The notes under the pieces were generated by a model that was not told the DNA's origin, made no database searches, and worked only from the letters and a program-made list of their open reading frames with translations. 64,000 nucleotides of DNA from Plicaturopsis crispa FD-325 SS-3 (Eukaryota; Basidiomycota; Agaricomycetes; Amylocorticiales; Amylocorticiaceae), in NCBI GenBank assembly GCA_000827205.1, contig KN832561.1, positions 31,507 through 95,506 of the forward strand, read 5' to 3'. Both the position numbers and the translations under genes were made by a program. Shown here piece after piece: positions 37,220-48,365 of the stretch (its first letter is position 1; every line of letters begins with the position of its first letter).

Positions 37220-38665
37220 ACACCACCCGCCCCAGTGCTCCTTCGGCCCGCTCGTCGTTGGCGCGCTCGGGATGACTATCCCAGACTGCGCGGCGAGCTT
37301 CCCGAAGAAGTAGCACTGGGCCGGGTGGTTCGTCGGCGCGGGCGGTCTTGCGCGACATAGTTCCTTGACCTCTCAATCGTAGCCGCTTTGCTTTGTCCTT
37401 CGTGCATCTTCCCTTGTCCTTTCCTTGCTTTGGGTGCTCCGGTGTCTATTATCTCGTTCACGCACACCTTGCGCACGCACACCACCCGCCGCAGCGCTAT
37501 CTTCAGCCCGCTCGTCCTGGATGGCCATTTATGGACTGCGCGGCGAGCTGCCTGAAGAAGTAACATTGTGGCGGGTGGTTCGTCGGCGCGGACGGTCTTG
37601 CGCGTCATAGTTCCTTGACCTCTCGTTCGTTCTTCGTTTCTCGTCTTGTTCGACACACACACGCACACACCGTCCACGCATGCACACGCACACCACCCCG
37701 TCCCCGCACACACCACCCGCCCCAGTGTTCCTTTGGCCCGCTCGCTGACAGCGCGTTCTGGATGACTATCCCAGACTGCGCGGCGAGCTGTCCAAAACAA
37801 TAACATTGGGTCGGGTGGTTCGTCGGCGCGGATGCCTGCCTGGTTTGTGTATATTCGTGTCCTCAGATCTCATTTGAAGTCTGTTCGCGTGCATCTTCGC
37901 GTGTCCTTTGCTTTTTTTGGGTGCTCCAGAGTCTATTATCCCGTTCACGCCATCCTCTTCATGCGCGCGCACACCCCGTCCACGCACACCCCGTCCACGC
38001 ACACACACCACCCGCCCCAGTGTTTCTTCGGCTCGCTCGCCCACAGCGCGTTCTGGATGAATATCCTAGACTGCGCGGCGAGCTCCCGTAAAAGTAACAC
38101 TGTGGCGGGTGGTTCGTCGGCGCGGACGGTGTTGCGCGTCATAGTCCCTTGGCCTCTCGTTCGTAGCCTCCTCGCTTTTCGTTCGTCTCTTATCTTGCTC
38201 GCTCCAGAGTCTGTCATGGACGCACACCATCCCGTCCACTCACACACACCATCCTGTCCCCGCGTACCCCACCCGCCCCAGTGCTCCTTCGGCCCACTCG
38301 TCGTTGGCGCGTTCTGGATGACTATCCCAGACTGCGCGGCGCGAGCTGCCGTAAAAATAGCATTGTGGCGGGTAGTTAGTCGGCGCGGAGATTAGTGAGA
38401 CCTGCAGCAGTGCGTTGGCATCCTGTACATCTTGCGTTTGTTTTTTGTTTTTTGTATCTCGTCTTGTCCGTCTGCCTTTGTTCTTCGTTTGTCGCCCGTA
38501 TCTCATCTTGTTTGACACACACACGCACACCCCGTCCACGCACGCACACAACCCGCCCCAGCGCTCCTTTGGCCCGCTCGCCCACAGCGCGTTCTGGATG
38601 ACTATCCCAGACTGCGCGGCGCGAGCTACCAAAACAGTAGCATTGGGGCGGATGGTTCGTCAGCG
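37220..38665. repeat. Hairpin array L (unit 4 right arm), six copies
   Basis: Copies start at about 37222, 37481, 37713, 38009, 38270 and 38551. In the first, ACCACCCG (37222-37229) pairs with 37322-37329, CCCAGTGC (37231-37238) with 37313-37320 and CTTCGG (37241-37246) with 37302-37307. The loop keeps GGATGACTATCCCAGACTGC and a GCTCG/CGAGC pair. Between copies the third stem block changes as CTTCGG/CCGAAG, CTTCAG/CTGAAG and TTTGG/CCAAA, so pairing is kept. Confidence 0.85.
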
Positions 38666-38774
38666 CGGACGGTCTAGTGCCCTCTCCCTCTCGCCCTCTC
38701 CCTCTTGCTGGTATTGTCATCTGCATCTGCCATGCGAGCCCCAGCTGCAGAGATAACTTGCCGCTAGCTACGCA

Positions 38775-39975
38775 GTGATGTACCCCCGCCACGGTGACGG
38801 ATACTCACTCCATCGTGCGGATGTCGTTGTCCGGCGATCGATGATATTTCCGCCACAAAGGCGGGTGTTCGTCCTAGTTGTCGCCGCAACACTACCTTTT
38901 ACACTGCAATATCCCTTAGCGCTCATTTTCTGCGGGCTGCAATGTCTTTCATCACGCATGCACATCGCGTACACATTCGCTGTCTCCGTGCAAAACCAAC
39001 CACCGCTGGTTCATGTGGGATCCCCGCTCGTGTAGACGTCGCTTTCCGCGTGCGAGTGCATGATCGGTACTCCTGTTGGGATATGTGGTCAATCTACCTA
39101 GTATTCGTGTTCATCCCTTTCCTATTTCCTTATTTGGACTTAGCCCCTATGTGAACTTCCTTCGGACGGTTATTCGGACTCCGGAACTTCGTTGGACATT
39201 TTCGAGTCGTTCTCACTTTGCACGTCTCATCTTCGATACTGAAGCTGAGACGTGAGTACAATCATTCTATACTTACATTCACTTTAACTAAGCATTCCTT
39301 TACCTAGTCTATTGTTAGGTACATACAGCAATGCTATCATCTTCGATACTGAAGCTGAGACTCTATTGTTAGTTAGCTGCCTGATATTACACCTACAACT
39401 CCAATCATCAATCCAGTGGTGGTGGTTTTCCTCTGCACGGTACGGTGTCCACGATTGCTATCTTCTCCCTCTCCCTCTCGTGCCCATCCGATGCGTACAC
39501 GAAATGCCACCGCTATCTTGTCTGGGATCCCCGCTCATGCATGCACCGCGCTTTCCGCTTGTGTTCGGGCGTATGATCGGTTTCCCTCCAAAACAAGCCA
39601 TAGCGGTGGTAGTTAGGCTATTGGCACGGTACGGTGTCTGCAGGTACTATCTTCCCTCTTTTGACCTCTCCGACGTCTCCTTGGAAGCTTACCACCGCTC
39701 TCTTGTCTGGGATTCCCACTCATGTAGACGTCGCGCTGTCTCATGACCGGTTTCTTCAACCCAACCGTTAACGGACCGGTGGTCGTTCTCTTCGTGGTGC
39801 GCCGGCTTTGTATCAGCTTACAGTTACTATCTTCTCTCATGCGCCCCTCCGACGTGTAAAGTCTACCACCGCTAGTTCATGTGGGATTCCCGCTCATGCA
39901 GGCGTTGCGCTGTCCGCGTGCGGGTACATGATCGGTTTCTCTTCAAACATAAAGTAGCGGTGGTGGCTCTATTTG
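38775..39975. repeat. Hairpin array M (unit 4 right arm, distal)
   Basis: 38785-38790/38860-38865 (CCCGCC/GGCGGG), 39507-39515/39601-39609 (CCACCGCTA, perfect), 39691-39697/39777-39783 and 39865-39874/39955-39964 (ACCACCGCTA, perfect). A copy at about 38999-39110 has lost its 3' arm. Loops share GTGGGATTCCCGCTCATG. Confidence 0.78.
39228..39372. repeat. Short direct duplication, 110-bp period
   Basis: ATCTTCGATACTGAAGCTGA plus three bases occurs at 39229 and again near 39339. TCTATTGTTAG is likewise repeated close by. Confidence 0.7.
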
Positions 39976-40500
39976 GCACGATACGGCGGTGTTATATTGT
40001 ATGTGCCCACGTCTGATACTGATTGTCCTTGTGGATAGTTTCGTTCTCTCTTGCATCTTTCCTGTAGTTCCGAGGCACGGAGGAAAGTGTTCGAAGGAGT
40101 CGAGGGACATGATGTGGGCCGTAATGTACTTGGATCACTAACTTATGTATTAATCCTACATGATCGCTACAAGCATGAAAAAATCCTCCGTTGCAAATGA
40201 ATAATTACTGTCACACTAAGTAAGTACATCCTACGCGCCAGCGCGCCCGCAGGACTAGCTCGTACGGCATAAAGAGGCCGTGCAGCACATCGACTCGGAT
40301 ATCATGGTCCAGCGACACCGAATCCATACCCTCGTCTGAAGAGTCAACGTCAGCGGGGGCTGGTGCAAAAAGATTTGTATAGCCAACACGCACCCTGTCC
40401 TCCATGCACGAGATAAATCAAGTAGAAAGACATTCAACAGCACCGATGAATGGAGCAGACAAAACGAGACGAAATAGCAGAGATGTGCATACGCGCGCAC
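39976..40500. other. Unit 4/unit 5 boundary, no gene seen
   Basis: AT-rich, gene-free sequence. Confidence 0.35.
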
Positions 40501-40522
40501 TCCAACGTACACATCAACCAGC

Positions 40523-41650
40523 CTCCCGCGCGTACGAGTTGTTCACCAGGATGGATCTGCAGTAGAACTGCTGCATATAGCAGCCTGCTGCGCTGCAGAT
40601 ACATTCGAGAGCACCCGTTCGCGCGGGAGTTGAAGGAGATCTGTGTTTCGTATGGCCGCGAAGAGGATAGCGGGGAGGATGGTGGCGGTATGAGGAACAG
40701 GAGGGGTTGGCAGCCTTTCGTCCGATGGACGGTTCGTTGCGGATCTACACTGGAACAAAAATACGTCCGTGGAGGAACAAGACCCTGGTGCTAGACAATC
40801 CACCCCGTGAAGCACGAACACAGAGCCGTAGCCCTCGTTTCGTCGTAAGTGAAGCAGTACACAGATGCGCGCAAGCATTTCCGCACGCCACGTACCCATC
40901 GGCCAGCTTCCCGTGTGAACAAAATGATGGGGACATGCATCCACAGAAGTGTCACTGCGCTGTGCAGCGTGCTGCGCCGCGGACACATGAGGCGACCACA
41001 TGGACACACGGGAGTGGAGGCTGTCTGGGCTCGTAGGCGGCGAATACGGAGAGCTCGTACGGCGGCGAGTACGGAGTTGTATGTCGGCGAGTGCGGAGAG
41101 CAGACAAGAACGCGTACGCGTACAACACATTTGTGTCTATCACATCCTCGCACGTTTCGCATTTCGAAGAACCATGAATCTGATTGGGAACGACTGCGAC
41201 ACGCAGATGGCCCGGGGTGAAGATGCATGTGCTCGAAGACAAAAATGCGCGGGAGGGGTGATGAGACGTCGATGGATGTACGGCAGTGAGCGTAGGGTAA
41301 ATTGCAAGTGACGTAGGATGGAGAGAGGGTTCGAGGGTTCAGGAAAGAGTGAACTGACGCAAGATGACCGCGAACATAGCTGCAGAAGGACAGCTGTCCT
41401 ACGATATCTTCAGGCGAGACGAGCGACGCGGTAGCGGGTTGATATGGTGAGATGTGCTATGGCATACCTTCTAAAGCAGCATTACACGGACGATATATAG
41501 CGATGCATTGTGAGAACGATGTCGTAGAGGACATCCGAGAGCACCGATCTCGCGCAAAACAGAGATCGACGGGCGAGGGCGACTGGGGAGGCGACGAGAT
41601 AGATGGCAGTCGATGACTTTGAAGGCATTGCGCACTAGCTCAGCGCTCGC
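40523..41650. repeat. Hairpins of unit 5 left arm
   Basis: 40523-40532 (CTCCCGCGCG) pairs perfectly with 40620-40629, with an inner ATCTGCAG/CTGCAGAT pair at 40555-40562/40593-40600. 40910-40917 (CCCGTGTG) pairs with 41005-41012. Confidence 0.65.
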
Positions 41651-41689
41651 ACAGCAGGACACAAGGAGAGGTGGAGAAGTAGAGGATGC

Positions 41690-41990
41690 AAAGTACGGTC
41701 GTGGAAGACAAGACGTCGCGGACGTCGAGCTCCGAGGACGAGCTCGATGCCTTCACATCGATATCGGCAATCCCCGGGCGCCCTCATCGTTGTCTTCGAG
41801 TTCGCTCCCAACCCTTTTGCCTCCTACTTCCCACCCATTTTTCTATCTGCCTCTCGTATGCGTCCCTGTCCGTCTTCGTGTATATTGCTGCGTCCCACTT
41901 AGCGTCCCAGATCTCAGCACCCCTCGCCGTCACCGCTGCTGCATACTTGCTCGAGGTCGGTAGCCCTCAGTTGATCCATTTTGTGCGCAA
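41690..41990. repeat. Higher-order unit centre J5
   Basis: GACGTCGAGCTC and GACGAGCTCGATG, then ATCGATATCGGCAATCCCCG at about 41757-41776, a diverged copy of the J3/J4 core. A pyrimidine-rich tract follows. Confidence 0.55.
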
Positions 41991-44900
41991 GGCATCTCGA
42001 CAACGCCATCTCGCATACGGCGTACAATGCTACTACCACTACCCTGCTCGCGATCTGTACCAATCGACGCGCCCGGCCATCTCGTTGAGTACACGCCCAT
42101 TTCCTTGCAATTTATATCGACCGCTTGCACCCCTACCCAATGTCATCGCACGCCCATGCCACCCCCGCTGCCTACCTTCCAAAGATGCAGCATCGACCGT
42201 AACTCTCGTACTCTCTGTGTGGTGACTCGCGATACATCCATCCAAGGTTCTTGTAAGGTAGCCGCAGCGGCGAACATTTGGCTTATCGATCTCATCATGT
42301 AGTGCCGTCTCATACGCACCCGTACGCTCTCCCGTGCCAACGAGTCCTCTCATGCAGGCATCCCGTCTCCTCGGACATCGCGACCTATGGATATATTTAG
42401 TGGTTCTCACCCCCTCTCGGCTTGGGTTTTTTATCCGTGTCCGCGCGATGGACCTGGTCTTCGATTCTTTTTGCCATAGGCCTCGCACGTCCCTCCGCCA
42501 CCGTACAGACCCACCGCGGCCTATGCGGACCCATCAGCTGCACCGGAGTCGTGCCCTCCCCTCCCCGTGGAGGTCACGATCGGGCACTGATGGAAAATGA
42601 GGCTCGGTGCCGCGGTGCTCTTTGCTGCGCGTCTAGCATGCATTCACACCCTCTCAATCCCATCCGTACGCGCGCACCCTCTCGCTTCAGAACCATACGC
42701 ACCCTGCCTCGCTATGCACCTGCCCGTGCCTCGCTGCCCACCCACCCGCTGCGCTCTCAGAAAACCCTGTCGATCGCGCGGCCGCGCAGCGGCTCCCATC
42801 GTATGTGTCAGTGAAGTTGCGGCGGCGAATGCGGGCTTCGCGGGTGGGGGCTGCTTTCCCCGTTTCGTAACCTATTGCTCTGTGGCCCATGCTCCCTTCG
42901 TCGCGATATACTCGCTCTATCTTTTTATGTTTGCCAACATCACCGCTGCCGTAGGCGACCACTAGATTGTGGATGCGTCGCGCTCTCCTCGTGATGACAC
43001 ACAGTCAATGCAATGCGACGCTCCTCTCACAGGCAACGCTGGTTCATCGCAAGCTGTACAATAGCGTCTGCGCTCCTTCCTGTGGTCTAGCTTCAATTTG
43101 TTACTTTCATCATTCTCCTCGTGCTGTTCTCTTGTCGCCCGCGGACGTCTACCCGCTGCATCCCCTCCGTTCCTCGAATGTGCAGGCCCTGCGCTCGGTG
43201 CGCGATGGCTCACGACCGATTATCCTCAGAGAGGGTTCAGCCGCAGATGTGCTGCTTTACAGGCTGGCCACAACGCGCCCTGTTGTGAGGCCCGCCGTCC
43301 AATTCCGGTTCCCCTCCGCTACCATCGTAAGGGGCAGCTGCACGCTCCTTACCGCCGCGGTGTATCTTGGCATGGCCCTCGATCGCGCAAACCTCGCGAA
43401 GGGGATGGCGTGCGCGATCGATTCCAAGTCCAAAGTGCCCAGTGGATGCCTGGGCTGGCAGAGCATCCCTCCATTCATTTTACTGTGCATTCAAGCATTA
43501 TGATCTATAATGACGCATATCGTGCCTTATGATTCACGGAGTTGCTATGCGTCACCTCGCTCGCGGATTGGGGCATTATTTCTTTGCTGGCTGCTACTTC
43601 TCAATTGCTGCCGTCGCTGCACACAAAGTTCCCGCCGCTGTGGATTAGGGCATTGTCCTCAATCGTGCTGCAGCTTATGGCGCCTGATCGATAATCTCGT
43701 CTTTTCTACTTAGCGGCGGCATATTCTTTGGCATGCAAGCAGCATATCGAAACATACGCGGAGTCGACAGCTCGTCTACACCAGGACTTCTACCATTTCT
43801 ACTTCCTTGCATTTGTTTTCAATCAGCCCGCCGTCCGCGCGCGTCCCCGTTGTACACATCCACCGCTGTGCTCCCTGCATTTGGATCAGTCATGCGTCGC
43901 GTTTTCCGCGTGATTGCGCCTGATCCTTGACCTTATTAGGGAGCCAGCGGTGAATCGTCTGCTCACAGTGCGCTGGCGTAGTGTGGTCCGTTCGCGTTCG
44001 CTGTCCTTCGCATTTTACTTTCTACTTGCGAGTACTCGCAAGCTTTCCGTTGCATAGCACAATTTTCTGTGCGCTCCCTGCTCCTTCTCTCTGGGTACAG
44101 ATATCGTCCGCCTTCCCCCACTCGATTTGCTGAGTAGCGTCTTAGGTCCTGCCCTTGTCTGCTAGGAGAGCGTGCTACCCACGCATACGGGAAGCCTCAA
44201 GCTAATCTACGGTATGTCTCTTATGTCTCTGGTCACAATATTCCTCTGACTTGTATGGGAATGAAGATGCTACAGTTTGACTACGACGGATGCAACAGGA
44301 TGGAAGAAGGACGCAAGCCGAATGACATGAGGAGCGCCGGGGAGGAGCAATCCCGGCATTGTCCGCACGCATATATGCTCAAGTACTTTCGTACGATGGT
44401 AAGTCCGCATTAACACTCTCACCCACCATTTGCCGTCGTCAGCAACCCAAAACACTGTCCCCTTGTCCATGCACTTCTCCAGGTATTCACGCTTTTCGAG
44501 TTCTTGTCCGTCGATACTTACGTGCGATTTTGACTCTTATAGGGATAATGGATCGCGTAGACATCGTGCAGTGCTACCTGCATGAACGACAGCTCTCCAG
44601 GACCTGCAGCTCTGTAGCACGACACTTGGCAGCGCCGCAGAGCCTCCGAACATTTGCGATCCTCGGCGATCGACGGCAATCGTCACATGCCATTCGTCTG
44701 CTTTTGCGAGCCGACGCCCGCCGACCACTAGGCCGTGCAGGGACCATCTCGCTCTCCCTGATCGATGTCTCGGTGGCCCCCTACGGACTATTACCGCTGC
44801 GCGTCTGTACCATCGTTCAATCCTCTGGCAGACCTCTAGGCGTCGCGCTCTCCGCAGATCATGACAGGAGGTCGATGGTAACCAGCGGTGAATCAACTCT
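41991..44900. repeat. Hairpins of unit 5 right arm
   Basis: 42741-42749/42840-42848 (CCCACCCGC, perfect), about 43632-43640/43701-43709 (CCCGCCGCT-type) and 43861-43876/43938-43952 (15 paired bases with one bulge, inner GGATCAG/CTGATCC). The last lies at about 44785-44895 (ACCGCTG/CAGCGGT). The TGCAGGCCCTGCGCTC apical pattern is at about 43180. No protein gene is supported. Confidence 0.65.
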
Positions 44901-45353
44901 TCGCGGTCGTCGGTATGGTCACTCAGTTCTTGTTATTTGCTTTCTACCGACCGCCGCGCGCGGGCTGGACGCTCTATCTTCAAACACCGTGCACGCACCA
45001 AATTGCTCATATTGGGCGAAGATGACTCGGGATGCATACATATGCATGTACAGTTCTACCTCTTCGCATATAGAATCCAAGCTTTGCAATGCCCGCGTCG
45101 TCCTTGTCCCGCTCGCACTTCTGTGCTACACGTCGTTTCCTGTATCTTCCATGTGGTCTAAAAATGAAAACTTCAGACCCGTCGGCAAAAGGGCGAGGAA
45201 GAGAAAAAATCTTACAGTAACCTACGAGTCTGAGTTTGCAAGGTCCCAAGTAAAGGTAGCGCACGCAACGCCCGCCTGAGTGCGGGCCCATCGATGGCGG
45301 GCGGCCAGAACTTGCGCGTCGGGCGCGGCTCGTCGAACATGAACAAAAACATA
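44901..45353. other. Intergenic region at right edge of the repeat block
   Basis: No gene was seen. A short GCCCGC/GCGGGC hairpin lies at about 45268-45286. Confidence 0.35.
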
Positions 45354-45433
45354 TGCATTAAGGGGGAATTGAACCCCCGGCTGGTCGAATGTGCTAATGG
45401 CAACGACCAAGGTTACCACTACCCCATTAATGC
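45354..45433 (-). tRNA. tRNA-Gly (GCC anticodon) with a 9-nt intron
   Basis: Minus-strand cloverleaf: acceptor GCATTAA/TTAATGC with discriminator A, D stem GGGT/ACCT around AGTGGTA, anticodon stem GGTCG/CGACC, and T arm GGGGG-TTCAATT-CCCCC. The anticodon loop is 16 nt. Placing the intron after position 37, as in eukaryotic nuclear tRNAs, leaves TTGCCAT and anticodon GCC. B box GGTTCAATTCC is present, and a T5 Pol III terminator follows about 4 nt downstream. The isotype rests on the intron placement. Confidence 0.85.
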
Positions 45434-45637
45434 TTGTTAGGGGTCTGGACCATTGGACACAGGTTTAGTGCACCCTCCGTCGCAGGGACGGTTTGGGGAC
45501 GGTCGCTCGATAAATGCGATCGCGAAGAATTGAGTTGCTACTCACTAGTACTAGCACTGTCACGTTCTACGATGCTCGTTGGGTATACGAGGGTAATCTT
45601 CCCAGACATGTACGTCGACACTGACATTCAGTACCTA

Positions 45638-48365
45638 CTAGTCCGGGACATAGTATGAATCGTAGATTGCCCTTGATTGTTTTTCAGTGAGAGGGTGCAC
45701 AACAACAATATCCTGGAGCAGAGGGTTGTGCTCGAACGCGGCGATGAAAGGTTCGGGCTCGACGTCAATTAATTTGAGTTGAGTGAGCGCAGGAAAAGTA
45801 AAGTGCGTTCTGTACGAGCGACCCGAGCTACGGTTCATGTACCAGAGTTGCATGGTGGACATCGTCAAGGACTGGCAAGCGGGAAACCGTGGCATCGCGG
45901 CACCATCGAGAAAGCCTATGGACTGTACCCGTTGACGATCGCCCGTGCCAGAAAGTTGAAGCTCCTGAACAGCTGAGCCGTCCACGAACGAAAAGAAGTC
46001 TGCGAATATAGCGTGCATCTTGGTGACAAGTACTGACGTCAATTTGAGCGACAGCAGCGAGCTACCTACCAGACGTATCTCACTATCCGGGTGATCGTAA
46101 TCCATGCTTTGCAGGTTCAGGTGTTGCAAACGTTGGAACAGAGGAGTGCGATCATCGGTAATTCCCTCCTCGAGGCGGCGGTCTGCGAGAAGTTGTGCGT
46201 TCCAGGTGATACCGGTACAATGTCGAATATCGAGCGTCTCGAGGTGTGCGGGGTTGAGATTATGAAGCAATGAGTGGGTGCAATCGCGATAGCCTTGGAT
46301 GCGACAGTGCCGGAGCGATGGACAATGCCTAAGGCCAAAATGTTCCTCCATGAACCCTCGCGGACGATACTCCGCTATAAACGCTACGTCGGAGACGATG
46401 ATTTCTGCGCTCTCCAGACGCAAAGAGCCGTCAAGATTGATGTCCGTGGACATAGCCACGAAATCAGCGAACGGGGCTGTAATGCTAATGTGCCGCGCGC
46501 GCGAAGTTGAGCCCCCCAGAATGTGCATGAAAGGGTGATGGATTGCTCCGGCGTATTCGCCCAAATCGAGAGCTAACGACAGGCTGAGACCGCGAGAGCG
46601 GTCAAGGAGATCCTGCAGGAGATCGGCGCAGGCGTCCCGCATGTGCCAGAAACGGAAGGTTAGCTGCGACCAAAGAGCCGGCACACTGAGGCTCACATCC
46701 CGCCAGTGCTTGCAAACATGGGACAATGCGATTGACGAGGCGGGAAAGAATGAGTGTGGCTGGAGAACGTAGAATCCAAATAGGTGTGCAAGCAGTTCGC
46801 TCGGAAGCCAATGTATAGAGCAGGCGTCGATTGATTCAGGTGCATCGCCCGCAAATCCAGATCCGACGCCGCCAGGAATACACCTCTTCAGCATGCTGCC
46901 GGTCGCATGGGTTGCATATGAAGTCGCGATTTCCTGGTCGAGTTTTGCCCATTGGTCGAGTCGATGAATCGACTTTAATTCGAGATCGATTATGGTGATG
47001 CAACCAGCCGAAGCCGCCGCTGTGCTCGAGCGCTCGCAAAGGGGATGGATCATGACTGAGCAGTCTTTGAACGTTACGGAAAGGAGATACGCCAGAATAT
47101 GGTACCGCAATCTGTTTTTGCGTATAGTCCCGGACGATGCCGTCCTGCGCATGCGACGGTCGATCGTCTCACGTGCAAAGCGCCGAGCTGCACTGTGGGC
47201 GGAGTCCTCTAACGAGACATCCAGATATGAGGGGGTCTCGACGCCAAGGCTGCGGACGTGCGAGAGCCAGGCATCCGAAGTAAGATATGCTTCGAGGAAA
47301 TCCGCCCAAGTGTCGGTACTTGGTTCCCTTTCACTGGGGTTGGTAAGTGGGTCATCTTTGCGGGGAGAGTTGGGTGGGGAGAAAGTGCGGCCCAGTCGGA
47401 CAATGCCTTCGATATCGAGCGCATCTAGTGAGCGCTGAAGATGCGAAATCGTGCGCAGGACCGGACTGTCAAGAAGAATCGGCGCGAGCATTTCTATGAA
47501 CGCGTCGCGGAGCTTGGTCGTATCGGGGTCAGCGCCAGACATGCCGAGTGCGTCGCGTAATGTATCTGTCTAAACAGTGGAGTCAGCGAGAGTCCGATAA
47601 TAAGGATTCATACAGCTTACATTGGCTGGAGATATAACTTTACCGTAGACGAACACCCGAAGAGTATTGGCGGCGCCTTTCGTTTGTATCCATGCATCCC
47701 ACAATGCACCAATCGCCGCTTTCAAGCGCGCAGGCGAGGAGGAGAAAAGACCCAGCGGGCAGTACGCAGTCGGTAGATCCTTTGTATGTGCATGCATGCA
47801 GAAACGACACGTACGCGTTTTTGCAAGGAAGGTGGCGCGCGAGAGATGCCTCGGATTAGGGAGGAACGCCCATTTCGGCTGTGGGCATGCGACCCTACGG
47901 TCAGAGACTTGACCCGGACTCTGGAAACGATGTACATACCTTGATTTCGACGGCTAATCGTTCGCTGCCCACCAAATCCGTTGCAAGCACTGCGGTCTTG
48001 CATCCTACATCGATTACTTGCGCCTGCCGTCTTTCCGCAGGCCGCTCCACCGACGTGTCGTGCACGCGCGCAAAACTCTCCACCCAGTCTCGATCTAGCG
48101 GCACACTCTCGAGCTTCGGCAGCCACTGCGGGTCCACGATGCACTCTATTACGGTCCGGTGAAACTCAGCCGCGTCTGGTCCAGTCTTGGCCTCTCCAGC
48201 GGAGGCACCAAGATATACTTTGTGCATCCTGAGTACGTAGCCCGAGAATCGAGGATGCGGGGCTCCGGTGTAAGAGAAAACCATGGTGGCGCCGCCCTCT
48301 GCGACATATTGCCAGTCCGAAGGAGCAGTATCTGCCAGCAGCGCGTTATTGTGGTTTGAGTGCAT
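45638..48365 (-). CDS. IPF1: IPK1-like inositol-pentakisphosphate 2-kinase fused to F-box/LRR
   Basis: Three exons (47940-48365, 47621-47878, 45638-47569) give about 871 residues. Residues 1-450 match the IPK1 fold: YVAEGGATMVFSY nucleotide loop, VLRMHK, LAVEIKPKWAFLP with the catalytic Lys region (the intron splits EIK|PKW), CRFCMH of the zinc-binding part, FKDCSVMI, and IIDLELKSIHRLDQWAKLD with the metal-binding Asp. Without an intron, the same exon continues into an F-box at about 478-525 (IHWLPSELLAHLF... LSHVCKHWRDVSLSVPALWSQL) and LRR-like repeats to residue 871. IPK1 makes InsP6 from InsP5; F-box proteins dock substrates on SCF ubiquitin ligases. The combined role is inference. The ATG at 48365 is the first in frame. 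Confidence 0.85.

Noticed and set aside
14800-44900. CRISPR-like arrays
   Set aside because: The repeats are imperfect hairpins at 200-360 bp spacing with no constant direct repeat plus unique spacers, and the genome is eukaryotic.
14800-44900. Telomere or rDNA spacer
   Set aside because: No TTAGGG-type arrays or rRNA sequences were seen, and unique genes lie on both sides.
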